The notes beneath the pieces were generated by a model, which ran no database searches, was not told the DNA's origin, and saw only the letters and a list, made by a program, of their open reading frames with translations. Source: Geothermovivens sp964644845 (lineage in GTDB: Bacteria > Zhuqueibacterota > Zhuqueibacteria > Oleimicrobiales > Geothermoviventaceae). Taken from it: DNA of 64,000 nt. Below, piece after piece: positions 56,604 to 63,973 of the stretch (the first letter of the stretch is position 1; every line of letters starts with the position of its first letter). The stretch is from positions 195,123 through 259,122 of the forward strand of contig CAZXXS010000097.1 in the NCBI GenBank assembly GCA_964644845.1. The letters are read 5' to 3'. A program made the translations under genes and the position numbers.

Positions 56604-57425
56604 TTACGGCTCACTGGTTCCAGCCGTTTCCCCTTCTTCAACCGGGACTTCCTCTACAAAGTCGTCTTCAGGCGGAACGTTTTCTTCTTGCTCTTCGGTG
56701 AGTTTCTGCAGCTGAATCCGGCGGTTGATGATCCAGTACACGCCAAACAAGGCTACACCAGCGAAACTCACCACGTTCGGCAATTGCGAAAGGACCCGCC
56801 ACGTCAGTTCGGGCAACGGTTCGTCCTGTTTGAGATTCCGGGCCAGAAACGGAATTTGCTCGAATGACACCGGTGAAATGTAGAGAACGGACGTGCCGCC
56901 CACCTCCTTGAGCCCGTAAATGTGGTGGACGTACTTGTCCGGTTCTTTGCGGATTCGGTCGCGGGCCTCGGCGATCAGTGCGTCGCGATCGCCAAATTTG
57001 ATGGCGCCTGTGGGACAGGCTTCTGTGCAGGCCGGTTGCTTGCCTTCAAGAAGCCGATCGTAGCACATGGTGCACTTGTGCACCCTTGGATTCGGGCTGT
57101 GCCACTCGTAGGTCGGTATCTGGAACGGACAGGCCTGCAGGCAGTAGCGGCAACCGATGCACTTCTCCTCGTGCCAGATGACCGGTCCGAGCTTGGTCTT
57201 TTCGAAAGCAGCCACGGGACAGACCGACGCACAGGTCGGATCCTGGCAGTGCATGCATGCGTGGCGGTAGAACGTCTCCTCGTTGAGGTTTTCGATCACC
57301 ACGTAGTTGTTCGGGGAAAGTTTGTGTTCCCCGGTGTCCTTGAGGTGGTTCTTCTGGCGACAAGCCTCCATGCACGACTCACACCCGATGCACAGCGAGA
57401 TGTCGACCAAAATGCCTTTGCTCAT
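56604..57425 (-). CDS. HybA-like 4Fe-4S protein with C-terminal membrane helix
   Basis: A 273-residue electron-transfer protein with four Cys clusters, expected to bind four 4Fe-4S centres: CIGCESCMEAC (12-22), CMHCQDPTCASVCP, CIGCRYCLQACP and CTMCYDRLLEG...CTEACP. After residue about 215 comes one transmembrane helix (VVSFAGVALFGVYWI) and an acidic tail. Unlike E. coli HybA it has no Tat signal. GGAGGG precedes the ATG. It sits between two GcvH-like genes and the NrfD-like gene and is the natural electron partner of the latter. Confidence 0.92.
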   Translation of the reverse strand: MSKGILVDISLCIGCESCMEACRQKNHLKDTGEHKLSPNNYVVIENLNEETFYRHACMHCQDPTCASVCPVAAFEKTKLGPVIWHEEKCIGCRYCLQACPFQIPTYEWHSPNPRVHKCTMCYDRLLEGKQPACTEACPTGAIKFGDRDALIAEARDRIRKEPDKYVHHIYGLKEVGGTSVLYISPVSFEQIPFLARNLKQDEPLPELTWRVLSQLPNVVSFAGVALFGVYWIINRRIQLQKLTEEQEENVPPEDDFVEEVPVEEGETAGTSEP

Positions 57426-57467
57426 TGCTACATCCCTCCGCCTGGTCTGGTTGGGTTCGCGCTGAAG

Positions 57468-58151
57468 TCACTCGGTTTCGTACATGCTGAAGAATCGCGC
57501 TTCGCACTCTCGCCAGGCCTGATCGTCCAGGTACGAGAGCACCCCTTCGGCGGGGACGCCGCCGTCCGCCATCGTCAGACCGACGTCGGGACGCGCTGCC
57601 AAGGTTTCGCCCAGAAATTCGCGGAGCCGCTGGCCCTCCCGGCGAAGCCAACGCACGGCTCGCTCTGCGATCAGCAGTTTGGGTGCTGTTTCGCCGAGAT
57701 CTTCCGGTTCCATGCTCACCAGCCAGCCGCGCGTGTACGGGTTTTCCTTAATCTGGCCGGGATCCGCCAGCAGACTGCGGTTCACCTGGGTTACACGACC
57801 GGAAACCGGCGCGCGCAGCACCAGCCGGCGTTCGCCTTGTCGCAGCCAGGCAACGGGCTGACCTTTCTTCACGTACGTACCGGGTTGCACAGTTTCTACG
57901 GCGTCAATTCTGCCGAGCAGTTTCACCGCGAAATCGTCGATGCCCAGCTTGGCCTGTCCGTTCGCCAGCACTTTCATCCAGAGGTGGTTCGGAGCGTAGA
58001 ACAGACCTTTTACCACGCGCACTTTTGGCAATCTGGGAGCCGCGCCCTGCGGCACACCCGCCAGGGCCAGGCGCTTCGCCTCACGCTTCTGAAGAATGGC
58101 ATCGATCGTCAGGAAAACGATAATCGTCAGAACTACGAAGATTGCGACCAT
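57468..58151 (-). CDS. Membrane-anchored GcvH-like protein without lipoyl-lysine (copy b)
   Basis: A 227-residue protein: one N-terminal transmembrane helix (MVAIFVVLTIIVFLTIDAIL) followed by KREAKR, suggesting a cytoplasmic C-terminus. A GcvH-like barrel follows (FYAPNHLWMKVL, KLGIDDFAVKLLGRID, APVSGRVTQVN, NPYTRGWLVSM). The turn that holds lipoyl-Lys in true GcvH reads RQGERRLVL, with no Lys. The C-terminal extension contains MADGGVPAEGVLSYLDDQAW. AAGGAGG precedes the ATG. The HybA-like gene starts 42 bases downstream. Confidence 0.82.
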   Translation of the reverse strand: MVAIFVVLTIIVFLTIDAILQKREAKRLALAGVPQGAAPRLPKVRVVKGLFYAPNHLWMKVLANGQAKLGIDDFAVKLLGRIDAVETVQPGTYVKKGQPVAWLRQGERRLVLRAPVSGRVTQVNRSLLADPGQIKENPYTRGWLVSMEPEDLGETAPKLLIAERAVRWLRREGQRLREFLGETLAARPDVGLTMADGGVPAEGVLSYLDDQAWRECEARFFSMYETE

Positions 58152-58208
58152 GACGGTACCTCCTTGCAGGTTTCGATTCCGGTCGGTTCGATTTGTGGAT
58201 CGCTGCGA

Positions 58209-58853
58209 TCAGGCAACGGGAAAATACTGACGTTTGAAGTGCTCCCACTTTTCGTCATCCAGCAAGCGCGCTACGCCCTCCACCAGCTCGCCCCCGTCCT
58301 GCGACACAGCGCCGACCAACGGCGAGTACGTGCGCTGCAGCTCCTGGATGGCCAGCTCTACCCACTTCTTGGCCAAACTGGCGCCGAAAAGATTGGTGGA
58401 GCAGCATTCTGTGTTTCTTGGCTTCACCTTCAGCAGCCAGCCGCGGTCGTAAGGATCGTCGCGCAGTTTCTCCGGGTGGCGTAGCACTTCCTCGTTAACC
58501 TCAACCACTTCGCCGTCCACGGGCGCTGGCTGCTCGAGCTTACGGCCGTCGAACTCAATGGTCCATGCCGCACGACCCTGTTCCAGCTCCTGACCGGGGC
58601 TCGGCGCGATCAGCCGCTTCACGTCTCCAACGAAACGGCGAGCAAAGGCGTCCAGCCCAACAAGCACCTCCCCCGCACCACTGGGCTTGGCCCATGTGTG
58701 ACCGGGGTGGTAGTAGCGGTCGCCGGGCAGCTGAATCGGGCCCAGCTGCACCGCGGCCTCCTGGGGGATGAGCGCGTGTGTTCGTCGGTACTCGATGGCG
58801 AACTTAACTCCGAGTACCAGCAAGCAGACGAGGCAAAACGCTGCGAACAACAT
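58209..58853 (-). CDS. Membrane-anchored GcvH-like protein without lipoyl-lysine (copy a)
   Basis: A 214-residue protein, first gene of the operon: an N-terminal transmembrane helix (MLFAAFCLVCLLVLGVKFAI) followed by EYRR, then a GcvH-like barrel (YYHPGHTWAKP, VGLDAFARRFVGD, APVDGEVVEVNEEV, DPYDRGWLLKV). In the lipoyl turn the Lys position is Gly (EFDGRKLEQ; a Lys occurs two residues later, off the canonical place). The C-terminal extension reads VSQDGGELVEGVARLLDDEKW, close to that of copy b. A CC pair (TECCST) follows the barrel. GAGGAGG precedes the ATG. Confidence 0.82.
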   Translation of the reverse strand: MLFAAFCLVCLLVLGVKFAIEYRRTHALIPQEAAVQLGPIQLPGDRYYHPGHTWAKPSGAGEVLVGLDAFARRFVGDVKRLIAPSPGQELEQGRAAWTIEFDGRKLEQPAPVDGEVVEVNEEVLRHPEKLRDDPYDRGWLLKVKPRNTECCSTNLFGASLAKKWVELAIQELQRTYSPLVGAVSQDGGELVEGVARLLDDEKWEHFKRQYFPVA

Positions 58854-58896
58854 GACGACACCTCCTCAAATCTGGAGTGATCGCTTCTTGATCGCG

Positions 58897-58925
58897 ACTT
58901 TACTTTCCAGCTGGTACTCAGTCAA
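58897..58925 (-). promoter_or_regulatory. Promoter of the GcvH-like/HybA/NrfD operon
   Basis: On the minus strand TTGACT (58925-58920), a 17-base spacer, then TAAAGT (58902-58897). A start site near 58890 would be about 37 bases before the first gene. Same -35 box and spacing as the efp promoter. Confidence 0.75.
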
Positions 58926-59797
58926 AGGTCGTGCCAGAAACATCGCGCGTCGGTGCCTGCGCCGTAAGTGCAACGAAATCAGTTTGTTGTTCTTTGTAGT
59001 TTGGATCAGGGGACAGAAGCAGCGAGATCTCTTCTGTTGAGGAATTCAACGGGAACCTGGCGACGGAACACGCTTTTGTGCGGAGGATCCTTACACAAAA
59101 GCGAGTTAGAGGTGTTGATCTTTACAACGGGCCGTGTTGAGCCTTTCAACAGCTTCGAGAATTTCGTTCTACGTGTTCGGATCGGGCAAGGTGGTTTTCC
59201 CGAAAACGCGGTTCGATTTCTTCGGGTCGGGACTGCGAATGTGGTTTGCCTGTGGCCTTCTCTCTGTGTTTGGCTAAGGCGCGCCGCGGGAACATGCCTG
59301 TCTGGGAGGCCTTCGCCGGCCATCTTGCTTTTGAGCCAAATCGCGCTCGGAGAACACGGAGCACTTGAGTCGCAAGAGAACGACCCTGTCGCAGGGACGG
59401 CGACTTCTTGCCGGAATCCGCACGGTAGAGTCCCGTGCCGGAGCGGACACGAGCACCCTGCACATTCGATTGCTGGCCCGCCGACGGCTCCGGCTTAGCC
59501 ACCATGCGGGCGAGCGGGGCCAGACCCCCTGAAAGGATCTCGCCGCAGGGGCACACGCACGTCGTGAATCGCTGAGACTGGAATTCGGGGTTTGGCGACG
59601 GGACCTTTTGCTGTCAGTAGAGCCCTTTCACGAGACCAGCATCGGGGCCCGGTGGGTCGGGGCGTTCGCGAGAGCGGCTCGGGAGGTAGGGGAGGCCTGG
59701 AAAGCGCGGAGCATGCCAGGCCGAAACGGCGACGGGGCTAACTTTGGCTGCCGGGGAAGCGTGGTGCAGTGCCCACTCGAAAATCGGGTCCTGGGCC
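58926..59797. other. Intergenic region, no gene seen
   Basis: 872 bases between the redox operon (minus, starting 58853) and mlaD (minus, ending 59798). Frames on both strands lack Shine-Dalgarno sites and look random. No repeat, RNA gene or clear terminator is visible. Confidence 0.5.
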
Positions 59798-60700
59798 TTA
59801 GAAAAGGCTGACTTTGACCTTCAGGAATTTCTTCGGGTTTCTGCGGATTTCGTTCAGTAGCCAGTCCAAGTTCTGGAACGTGCGATTCATGTGGATGTAC
59901 AGGGAGTCGTCTGTGGCCAGTTTGCCCAGTGTGCCCCGTCCTCGGTAGATGGCACTGAGCAAGCTGTCCAGGTGCGTGCCCACACGTTCGTAGCGGGCGG
60001 TGAGCTCGACTAGGCGCTCGCTGGTGGTTTGCAGATTCGCCAGGACCTGGCCCAGCGACGCGCGCCCGGTGTCACCCAGCGCAGCCAGCTGATTGCTTCC
60101 GCGCCGCAAATTGGCGAGAGTTGCAGCGATGTCGCGCTGGCTTTGTTCGAGCAGGTTCTGCAGCAGCGTTGTGGCTTGATTCAAATTCACAAGTGCCTTC
60201 TCGAAGTTGGCGGCGTTCTCCTCGCCCAGGATGGCCTGGAGGCGTTCCGCCAGATTGGTCACGGACCGTGCCAAATTGTCCGCCTGGCGTGTAACCTGTA
60301 GAAATCCGCTGGCCACCTCGCCTTGAACCCGGTCGCCGGACTTCAGTACGGCTGGGGCGTGGCCGGGCTCGATGGCTACCTCGTGTTCACCAATCAGATT
60401 GCGTTCCCTGATGAGGAAGCGCGAATCGACGGGCAGGCGTTTGACTTTTTCGAGCTTGAGCTGCACCAGAACGGTGTCTCCCCGCACGGCGATCTGTTTT
60501 ACGGCTCCGACCCGCACGCCGCGAATTGTGACGTCGTCGCCGGTGGTCAGACCTCCAGCGTGAGGTGCAATTAACGTTAAGTTGTAGCCCTTTTTCAGGA
60601 AATTGGAATTGCTCAGGTAGAGCACACCCACGATTACCGTGATGGTGGCCACGGTCATGCCAATTCCAATGAAGAGCTCGTCAGGGAACCGCTTTTTCAT
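59798..60700 (-). CDS. mlaD: MCE-domain lipid-binding protein MlaD
   Basis: Periplasm-facing substrate-binding part of an Mla-type lipid transporter. The 300-residue protein has one N-terminal transmembrane helix (ELFIGIGMTVATITVIVGVL), an MCE domain (about 40-118, GLTTGDDVTIRGVRVGAVKQI and LIGEHEVAIEPGHA) and a long helical tail rich in Gln/Leu (about 125-270) likely forming a coiled-coil tube. GGGAG lies before the ATG at 60700. It overlaps the end of mlaF by 20 bases. It moves phospholipid between inner and outer membrane; direction is not inferable. Confidence 0.92.
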   Translation of the reverse strand: MKKRFPDELFIGIGMTVATITVIVGVLYLSNSNFLKKGYNLTLIAPHAGGLTTGDDVTIRGVRVGAVKQIAVRGDTVLVQLKLEKVKRLPVDSRFLIRERNLIGEHEVAIEPGHAPAVLKSGDRVQGEVASGFLQVTRQADNLARSVTNLAERLQAILGEENAANFEKALVNLNQATTLLQNLLEQSQRDIAATLANLRRGSNQLAALGDTGRASLGQVLANLQTTSERLVELTARYERVGTHLDSLLSAIYRGRGTLGKLATDDSLYIHMNRTFQNLDWLLNEIRRNPKKFLKVKVSLF

Positions 60701-61436
60701 TGTCTTCTCCCGTACGTCCGTGGATAAAATCCCGGAAGACCGGATTTTCGTGTTTCCACATGTCTTCTTTGGGAATGTCCACGATGATTTTCCCTTCGTG
60801 CAGCATGGCCACACGGTCAGCGATGCGCTGCACACTGTTGATGTCGTGGGTCACGACGATCGAAGTCACGCCGAGGTGTTTGTCCAGACGCAGAATCAGG
60901 TTGTTGATGATGTTTGCGTTGACGGGGTCCAGTCCTGTGGTGGGTTCATCGTAGAGCAGGTAGCGCGGTCGAATGGCGATGGCCCGGGCTACACCGACCC
61001 GCTTTTTCATGCCGCCGGAAAGCTCGGCTGGGTAGGCGTTTTCAATCCCGCGGAGGCCGACTAGTTCCAGATTCTCGCGAATACTTCGGTCGATCTCGGC
61101 ACGGCTCAGGTGCTTGTGGACACGCAAGGCGAGCGCGATGTTGTCGTAGATCGTCAGCGAATCCCAAAGCGCGGCTTCTTGAAACACCATGCTCATCTTG
61201 GAGCGCACAAGGGCGTTCAGCTTTCGTTCGCTGAGGGTTGTTACATCCACTCCGTCCACGAAGATTTGCCCGGCATCTGGCCGAATGAGCCCAATGATGT
61301 TCTTGAGGAGCACGCTTTTGCCCGTGCCGCTCATGCCAATGATTGTCGTAATCTGACCTTCTTGAATGGTCAGATCGACGCCGTCGAGAACCTTTTTGTC
61401 CTGAAAGGACTTGCGTAATCCGTTGATTTCGATCAT
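60681..61436 (-). CDS. mlaF: Mla-type ABC transporter ATPase MlaF
   Basis: Drives the MlaE permease. The 251-residue ATPase has Walker A (GMSGTGKS), the signature LSGGMKKRVGVARAI, Walker B (LLYDEPTTGLDP) and the switch His in VTHDINS. Length is normal. No Shine-Dalgarno motif is visible before the ATG; instead the start overlaps, as ATGA, the stop of a 67-codon frame (61433-61636), so translational coupling is possible. mlaD overlaps its 3' end. Confidence 0.95.
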   Translation of the reverse strand: MIEINGLRKSFQDKKVLDGVDLTIQEGQITTIIGMSGTGKSVLLKNIIGLIRPDAGQIFVDGVDVTTLSERKLNALVRSKMSMVFQEAALWDSLTIYDNIALALRVHKHLSRAEIDRSIRENLELVGLRGIENAYPAELSGGMKKRVGVARAIAIRPRYLLYDEPTTGLDPVNANIINNLILRLDKHLGVTSIVVTHDINSVQRIADRVAMLHEGKIIVDIPKEDMWKHENPVFRDFIHGRTGEDNEKAVP

Positions 61437-61689
61437 GGCGCGTCGACTGGGCCGTGCAGAATGTGGAGCGAGGTCGTTTGCGTGTCACCGCAGGCAGCGA
61501 TCGCGCGGGTCGGGTCGGGTTCGGCTACTCTCACCTTGGGATCCGCTGGATCGCGGTTCGCCCTTCGGGATCGGTCCGGTGCGAGCCGGTTCCACGTCAA
61601 TTTCCGCGAAAATGCGATCGGTTGCCTCCTGAGCATCGAGTGCCAACTGAACTTTCAGATGTCAACGGTGCCACTGAGACGGAAGCGTT
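61437..61689 (-). other. Gap between mlaE and mlaF with an uncertain short frame
   Basis: 253 bases where Mla operons are usually tight. A 67-codon frame (61636-61433) ends in the ATGA that overlaps mlaF, but its composition (many Arg/Pro) is not protein-like. A second frame containing DAQEATDRIFAEIDVE looks more natural but has no clear start. No STAS-domain MlaB is encoded. Confidence 0.35.
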
Positions 61690-62463
61690 CTACAGCAGCA
61701 ACGCCGAAATGATGTAGTCGAGCACAAAGATAGAGATGAGCGAGCTTACCACCGCGGAGGTTGTGGCGTTGCCGACACCTTTCGCGCCACGGCTTGAATT
61801 CAGTCCCCAGAAAGCGCTCAGCAGCATGACGATGATGCCGAAGATGAACGCTTTGAACAGGCAAATGAAGACGTCGTGCGCGTGGAAAGCCATGCGCATG
61901 CCTTTCAGGAATCCCGGGTAGTCCAGGTTGATGGCGAACTTGGTGGAGATGAAGCCAGCGAAAACGCTGAAAACTACCGAGTAGACGGTGAGGGTGGGAA
62001 CGGCGAAGATGCCGGCGACAAGGCGTGGCATTACCAGAATGTCGATTGGGTTGATGGCCATGGTTCGCAACGCGTCGACTTGCTCGGTAACGACCATTGT
62101 GCCGAGCTCTGAGGCGATGCCCGCGCCGGCTCGTCCGGCGATCACAACGGCCGTGATGACCGGGCCCATTTCCAGGAGGATGGCCCGCAGTACCAGGCCT
62201 CCCTCGACGTACTTGGCGGTCATCGAACTCATTTGCGTGCCAATCTGCACTCCGAGCACCAGGCCCATGAAAACGGCTGTGGTGGAGACAATGGGTAGCG
62301 AACGTCGCCCGATGACGATGAATTCTTCAACAACTTCTGACCAGTACAGGCCGATGTGACGGATGGCGAGGAACCCCTGAACCGACATGATTGTGAAGCG
62401 GCCGTAGTAGGTGAAAAAGGTTTTCGCGAGTTGGCCGTAGGCGATCAGGAAACGGCTGAGCAT
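61690..62463 (-). CDS. mlaE: Mla-type ABC permease MlaE
   Basis: Inner-membrane permease of the lipid transporter. The 257-residue protein has the MlaE/YrbE pattern: amphipathic N-terminus, VFMGLVLGVQIGTQMS, the conserved EMGPVITAVVIAGRAGAGIASELGTM region cut here into EMGPVITAVVIAGRAG and IASELGTM, EQVDALRTMAINP, and LVAGIFAVPTLTVY. AAAGGAG is upstream of the ATG at 62463. It is the first gene of the operon, 253 bases before mlaF. Confidence 0.94.
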   Translation of the reverse strand: MLSRFLIAYGQLAKTFFTYYGRFTIMSVQGFLAIRHIGLYWSEVVEEFIVIGRRSLPIVSTTAVFMGLVLGVQIGTQMSSMTAKYVEGGLVLRAILLEMGPVITAVVIAGRAGAGIASELGTMVVTEQVDALRTMAINPIDILVMPRLVAGIFAVPTLTVYSVVFSVFAGFISTKFAINLDYPGFLKGMRMAFHAHDVFICLFKAFIFGIIVMLLSAFWGLNSSRGAKGVGNATTSAVVSSLISIFVLDYIISALLL

Positions 62464-62673
62464 TGGCCTGCACTCCTTTGGTGCCTGAGACTCTGGTCTG
62501 CCTACTTTGCCCGTGTCGACAGAACAAATGCCACAGCACAAATTGCAAGATCGGCTGGCCGTTAATCATCGGCTGGAAGTTTTGGAAATTCCCTCCCCCT
62601 TGTCCACGAACCGCAATCTTCCCGGCATGCTGCCTTCCCGGCTTTGGCCCGTGGGCATCTCTCTCGCAGTGCC

Positions 62674-62702
62674 AAGATCGTGAACACAGGGGAGAATGTC
62701 AA
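62674..62702 (-). promoter_or_regulatory. Possible promoter of mlaE-mlaF-mlaD
   Basis: On the minus strand a perfect TTGACA (62702-62697), a 17-base spacer, then GATCTT (62679-62674), a poor -10 box. It would give a leader of about 205 bases. Confidence 0.4.
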
Positions 62703-62809
62703 CAGGAAATGGGGTGCAGGTTCCGTCTGGCAACAAGTGCCTCGACGGGAGAAAGACAGGCTGCGCGATGGCTTTTGGTGCCGTAGGTTCGGGCCGCCAT
62801 TGGAATCTC

Positions 62810-62880
62810 GCCGCAGAATCCGCCCGGGGATCAATCCCCGGGCTACACGGAAGAGGACCGCCGCCTGAACGGGACTTGGC
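62810..62880. repeat. Palindromic repeat, GGGGA hairpin copy
   Basis: Perfect 8-bp hairpin CCCGGGGA-TCAA-TCCCCGGG (62823-62842), then GGCTACACGG and a decayed GCCGCCTGAA element. The order matches the other copies. Confidence 0.8.
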
Positions 62881-62908
62881 CCAAGAGTCCTTAACCTATC
62901 TCAGGTCT

Positions 62909-63105
62909 GTCCGTGCCCACATCTCCAACTATCCCCGACATCCCCTTCAATGAGCGCGAGAAACGCCCCCACTACACCAGCTACTACCCTCGCAAAGAAC
63001 CCCAAGAAACCGGCAAACGGTCAACCGACGAAGCCGCTTCTGCACGGGTGCGTCCGCGTAGGCGGACGCGGGGTCGGTCCAGCGGCAGAATTTATTCTGC
63101 CGCGG
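62909..63105. repeat. Palindromic repeat block, type 2, copy 2
   Basis: Matches 30720-30919. It contains the hairpin GCGTCCGC-GTAG-GCGGACGC (63050-63069) and a 9-bp hairpin GCGGCAGAA with loop TTTA and its complement (63082-63103). The left end reads CCCACATCTCC, the complement of GGAGATGTGGG found at the left of the type 1 blocks. Confidence 0.8.
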
Positions 63106-63239
63106 TAAAAGACACGCCGCGCGTACCTCTCTCGGCACGCCAGAAGCACCAGTCCAGTCAACCTTTTTGATATCCTCGGCACGATTTACTCTCCACCGAC
63201 AAGGAGATCAGGGGATAAATGCGCGTTCGGGCGTAGCTT

Positions 63240-63340
63240 TCCCTCGCGCCAAATGCGGATCTGGAAACACCCCTCCGCCCGGGGATCAATCCCCGGGCTA
63301 CGAGAAAAAGGCCGCCGCCTCAAGGCGGCTCCTTCGCGAG
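63240..63340. repeat. Palindromic repeat, type 1 partial copy
   Basis: Related to the right half of 63640-63773. It holds CCCGGGGA-TCAA-TCCCCGGG (63278-63297) and GCCGCC-TCAA-GGCGGC (63314-63329). Confidence 0.8.
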
Positions 63341-63424
63341 GAGTGGCTCACCTGGCGGCGCTACTACGTAGTGGTGCTACCAGAAGACGGCCCGTGACTC
63401 ATGCAGCAAAGCCACTGCAAGCCC

Positions 63425-63520
63425 AACCGGCTTCAGCCGGTTTCCACCTGAGGTAGCCGGGGACTTCAATCCTCGGCGAAAGGCGGGCACGACACGGTTC
63501 AGCGGCGGAGTTTACTCCGC
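63425..63520. repeat. Palindromic repeat, type 3 copy 1
   Basis: AACCGGC-TTCA-GCCGGTT (63425-63442), GCCGGGGA...TCCTCGGC (63456-63477, inner loop with TTCA) and GCGGAG-TTTA-CTCCGC (63505-63520). The first two hairpins and the intervening sequence repeat at 63861-63914. Confidence 0.82.
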
Positions 63521-63639
63521 TACGACACAAAACGCTGGCGAATCCAGACCATGGCCAACGCGACGTCAGATCCTACCTTTCGGCGGCGTAAGTCCGGGCT
63601 GCTTCCCAACGCTGACGACCGAACCTTGTGGAGTGCAGC

Positions 63640-63773
63640 GGAGATGCGGGGATGAATGGCGATAGGGAGGCGCCTTTCTGTGGGGCTAAATGCGGATTTG
63701 GCAACGCCTCTCCACCCGGGGATCAAATCCCCGGGCTGCGTGAGAGAAGCGCCGCCTGAAGGCGGCTTCCTTG
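63640..63773. repeat. Palindromic repeat block, type 1, copy C
   Basis: Diverged copy of 30255-30382 and 30561-30690, starting GGAGATGCGGGGATGAATGG. It contains a 9-bp hairpin CCCGGGGAT with loop CAA (63715-63735) and GCCGCC-TGAA-GGCGGC (63751-63766). Confidence 0.82.
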
Positions 63774-63860
63774 CGCGGAGTGCATCGCCTGACGGGCGCA
63801 CCAGGCGGTCACACAACAAGGAGACGAGCTGTCCGCCAAGCAGCACAACCACTCCAAACA

Positions 63861-63917
63861 CAACCGGCTTCAGCCGGTTTCCACCTGACGCAGCCGGGGA
63901 CTTCAGTCCTCGGCGAA
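63861..63917. repeat. Palindromic repeat, type 3 copy 2
   Basis: AACCGGC-TTCA-GCCGGTT (63862-63879) and GCCGGGGAC-TTCA-GTCCTCGGC (63893-63914, one G-T wobble). It is nearly identical to 63425-63482, with changes that keep or improve the second stem. Confidence 0.85.
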
Positions 63918-63944
63918 AGCTCGGGTTTGTGTCGGGCTTTTCGA

Positions 63945-63973
63945 TTGACTTTGTTCCTATTTTTTGTTATACT
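63945..63973 (+). promoter_or_regulatory. Strong promoter for a gene beyond the right edge
   Basis: TTGACT at 63945-63950, a 17-base AT-rich spacer, then TATACT at 63968-63973. It lies 31 bases after the last repeat hairpin and points out of the window. Its near-consensus boxes suggest a strongly expressed gene or a stable RNA. Confidence 0.8.

Noticed and set aside
58968..59556. Overlapping open frames on both strands in the spacer before mlaD
   Set aside because: Neither has a start signal or a recognisable protein pattern; the region is listed as empty.
62810..63917. CRISPR-like array of repeats
   Set aside because: Repeats are different palindromes at irregular spacing, several of them diverged, with no constant repeat/spacer period and no cas genes.
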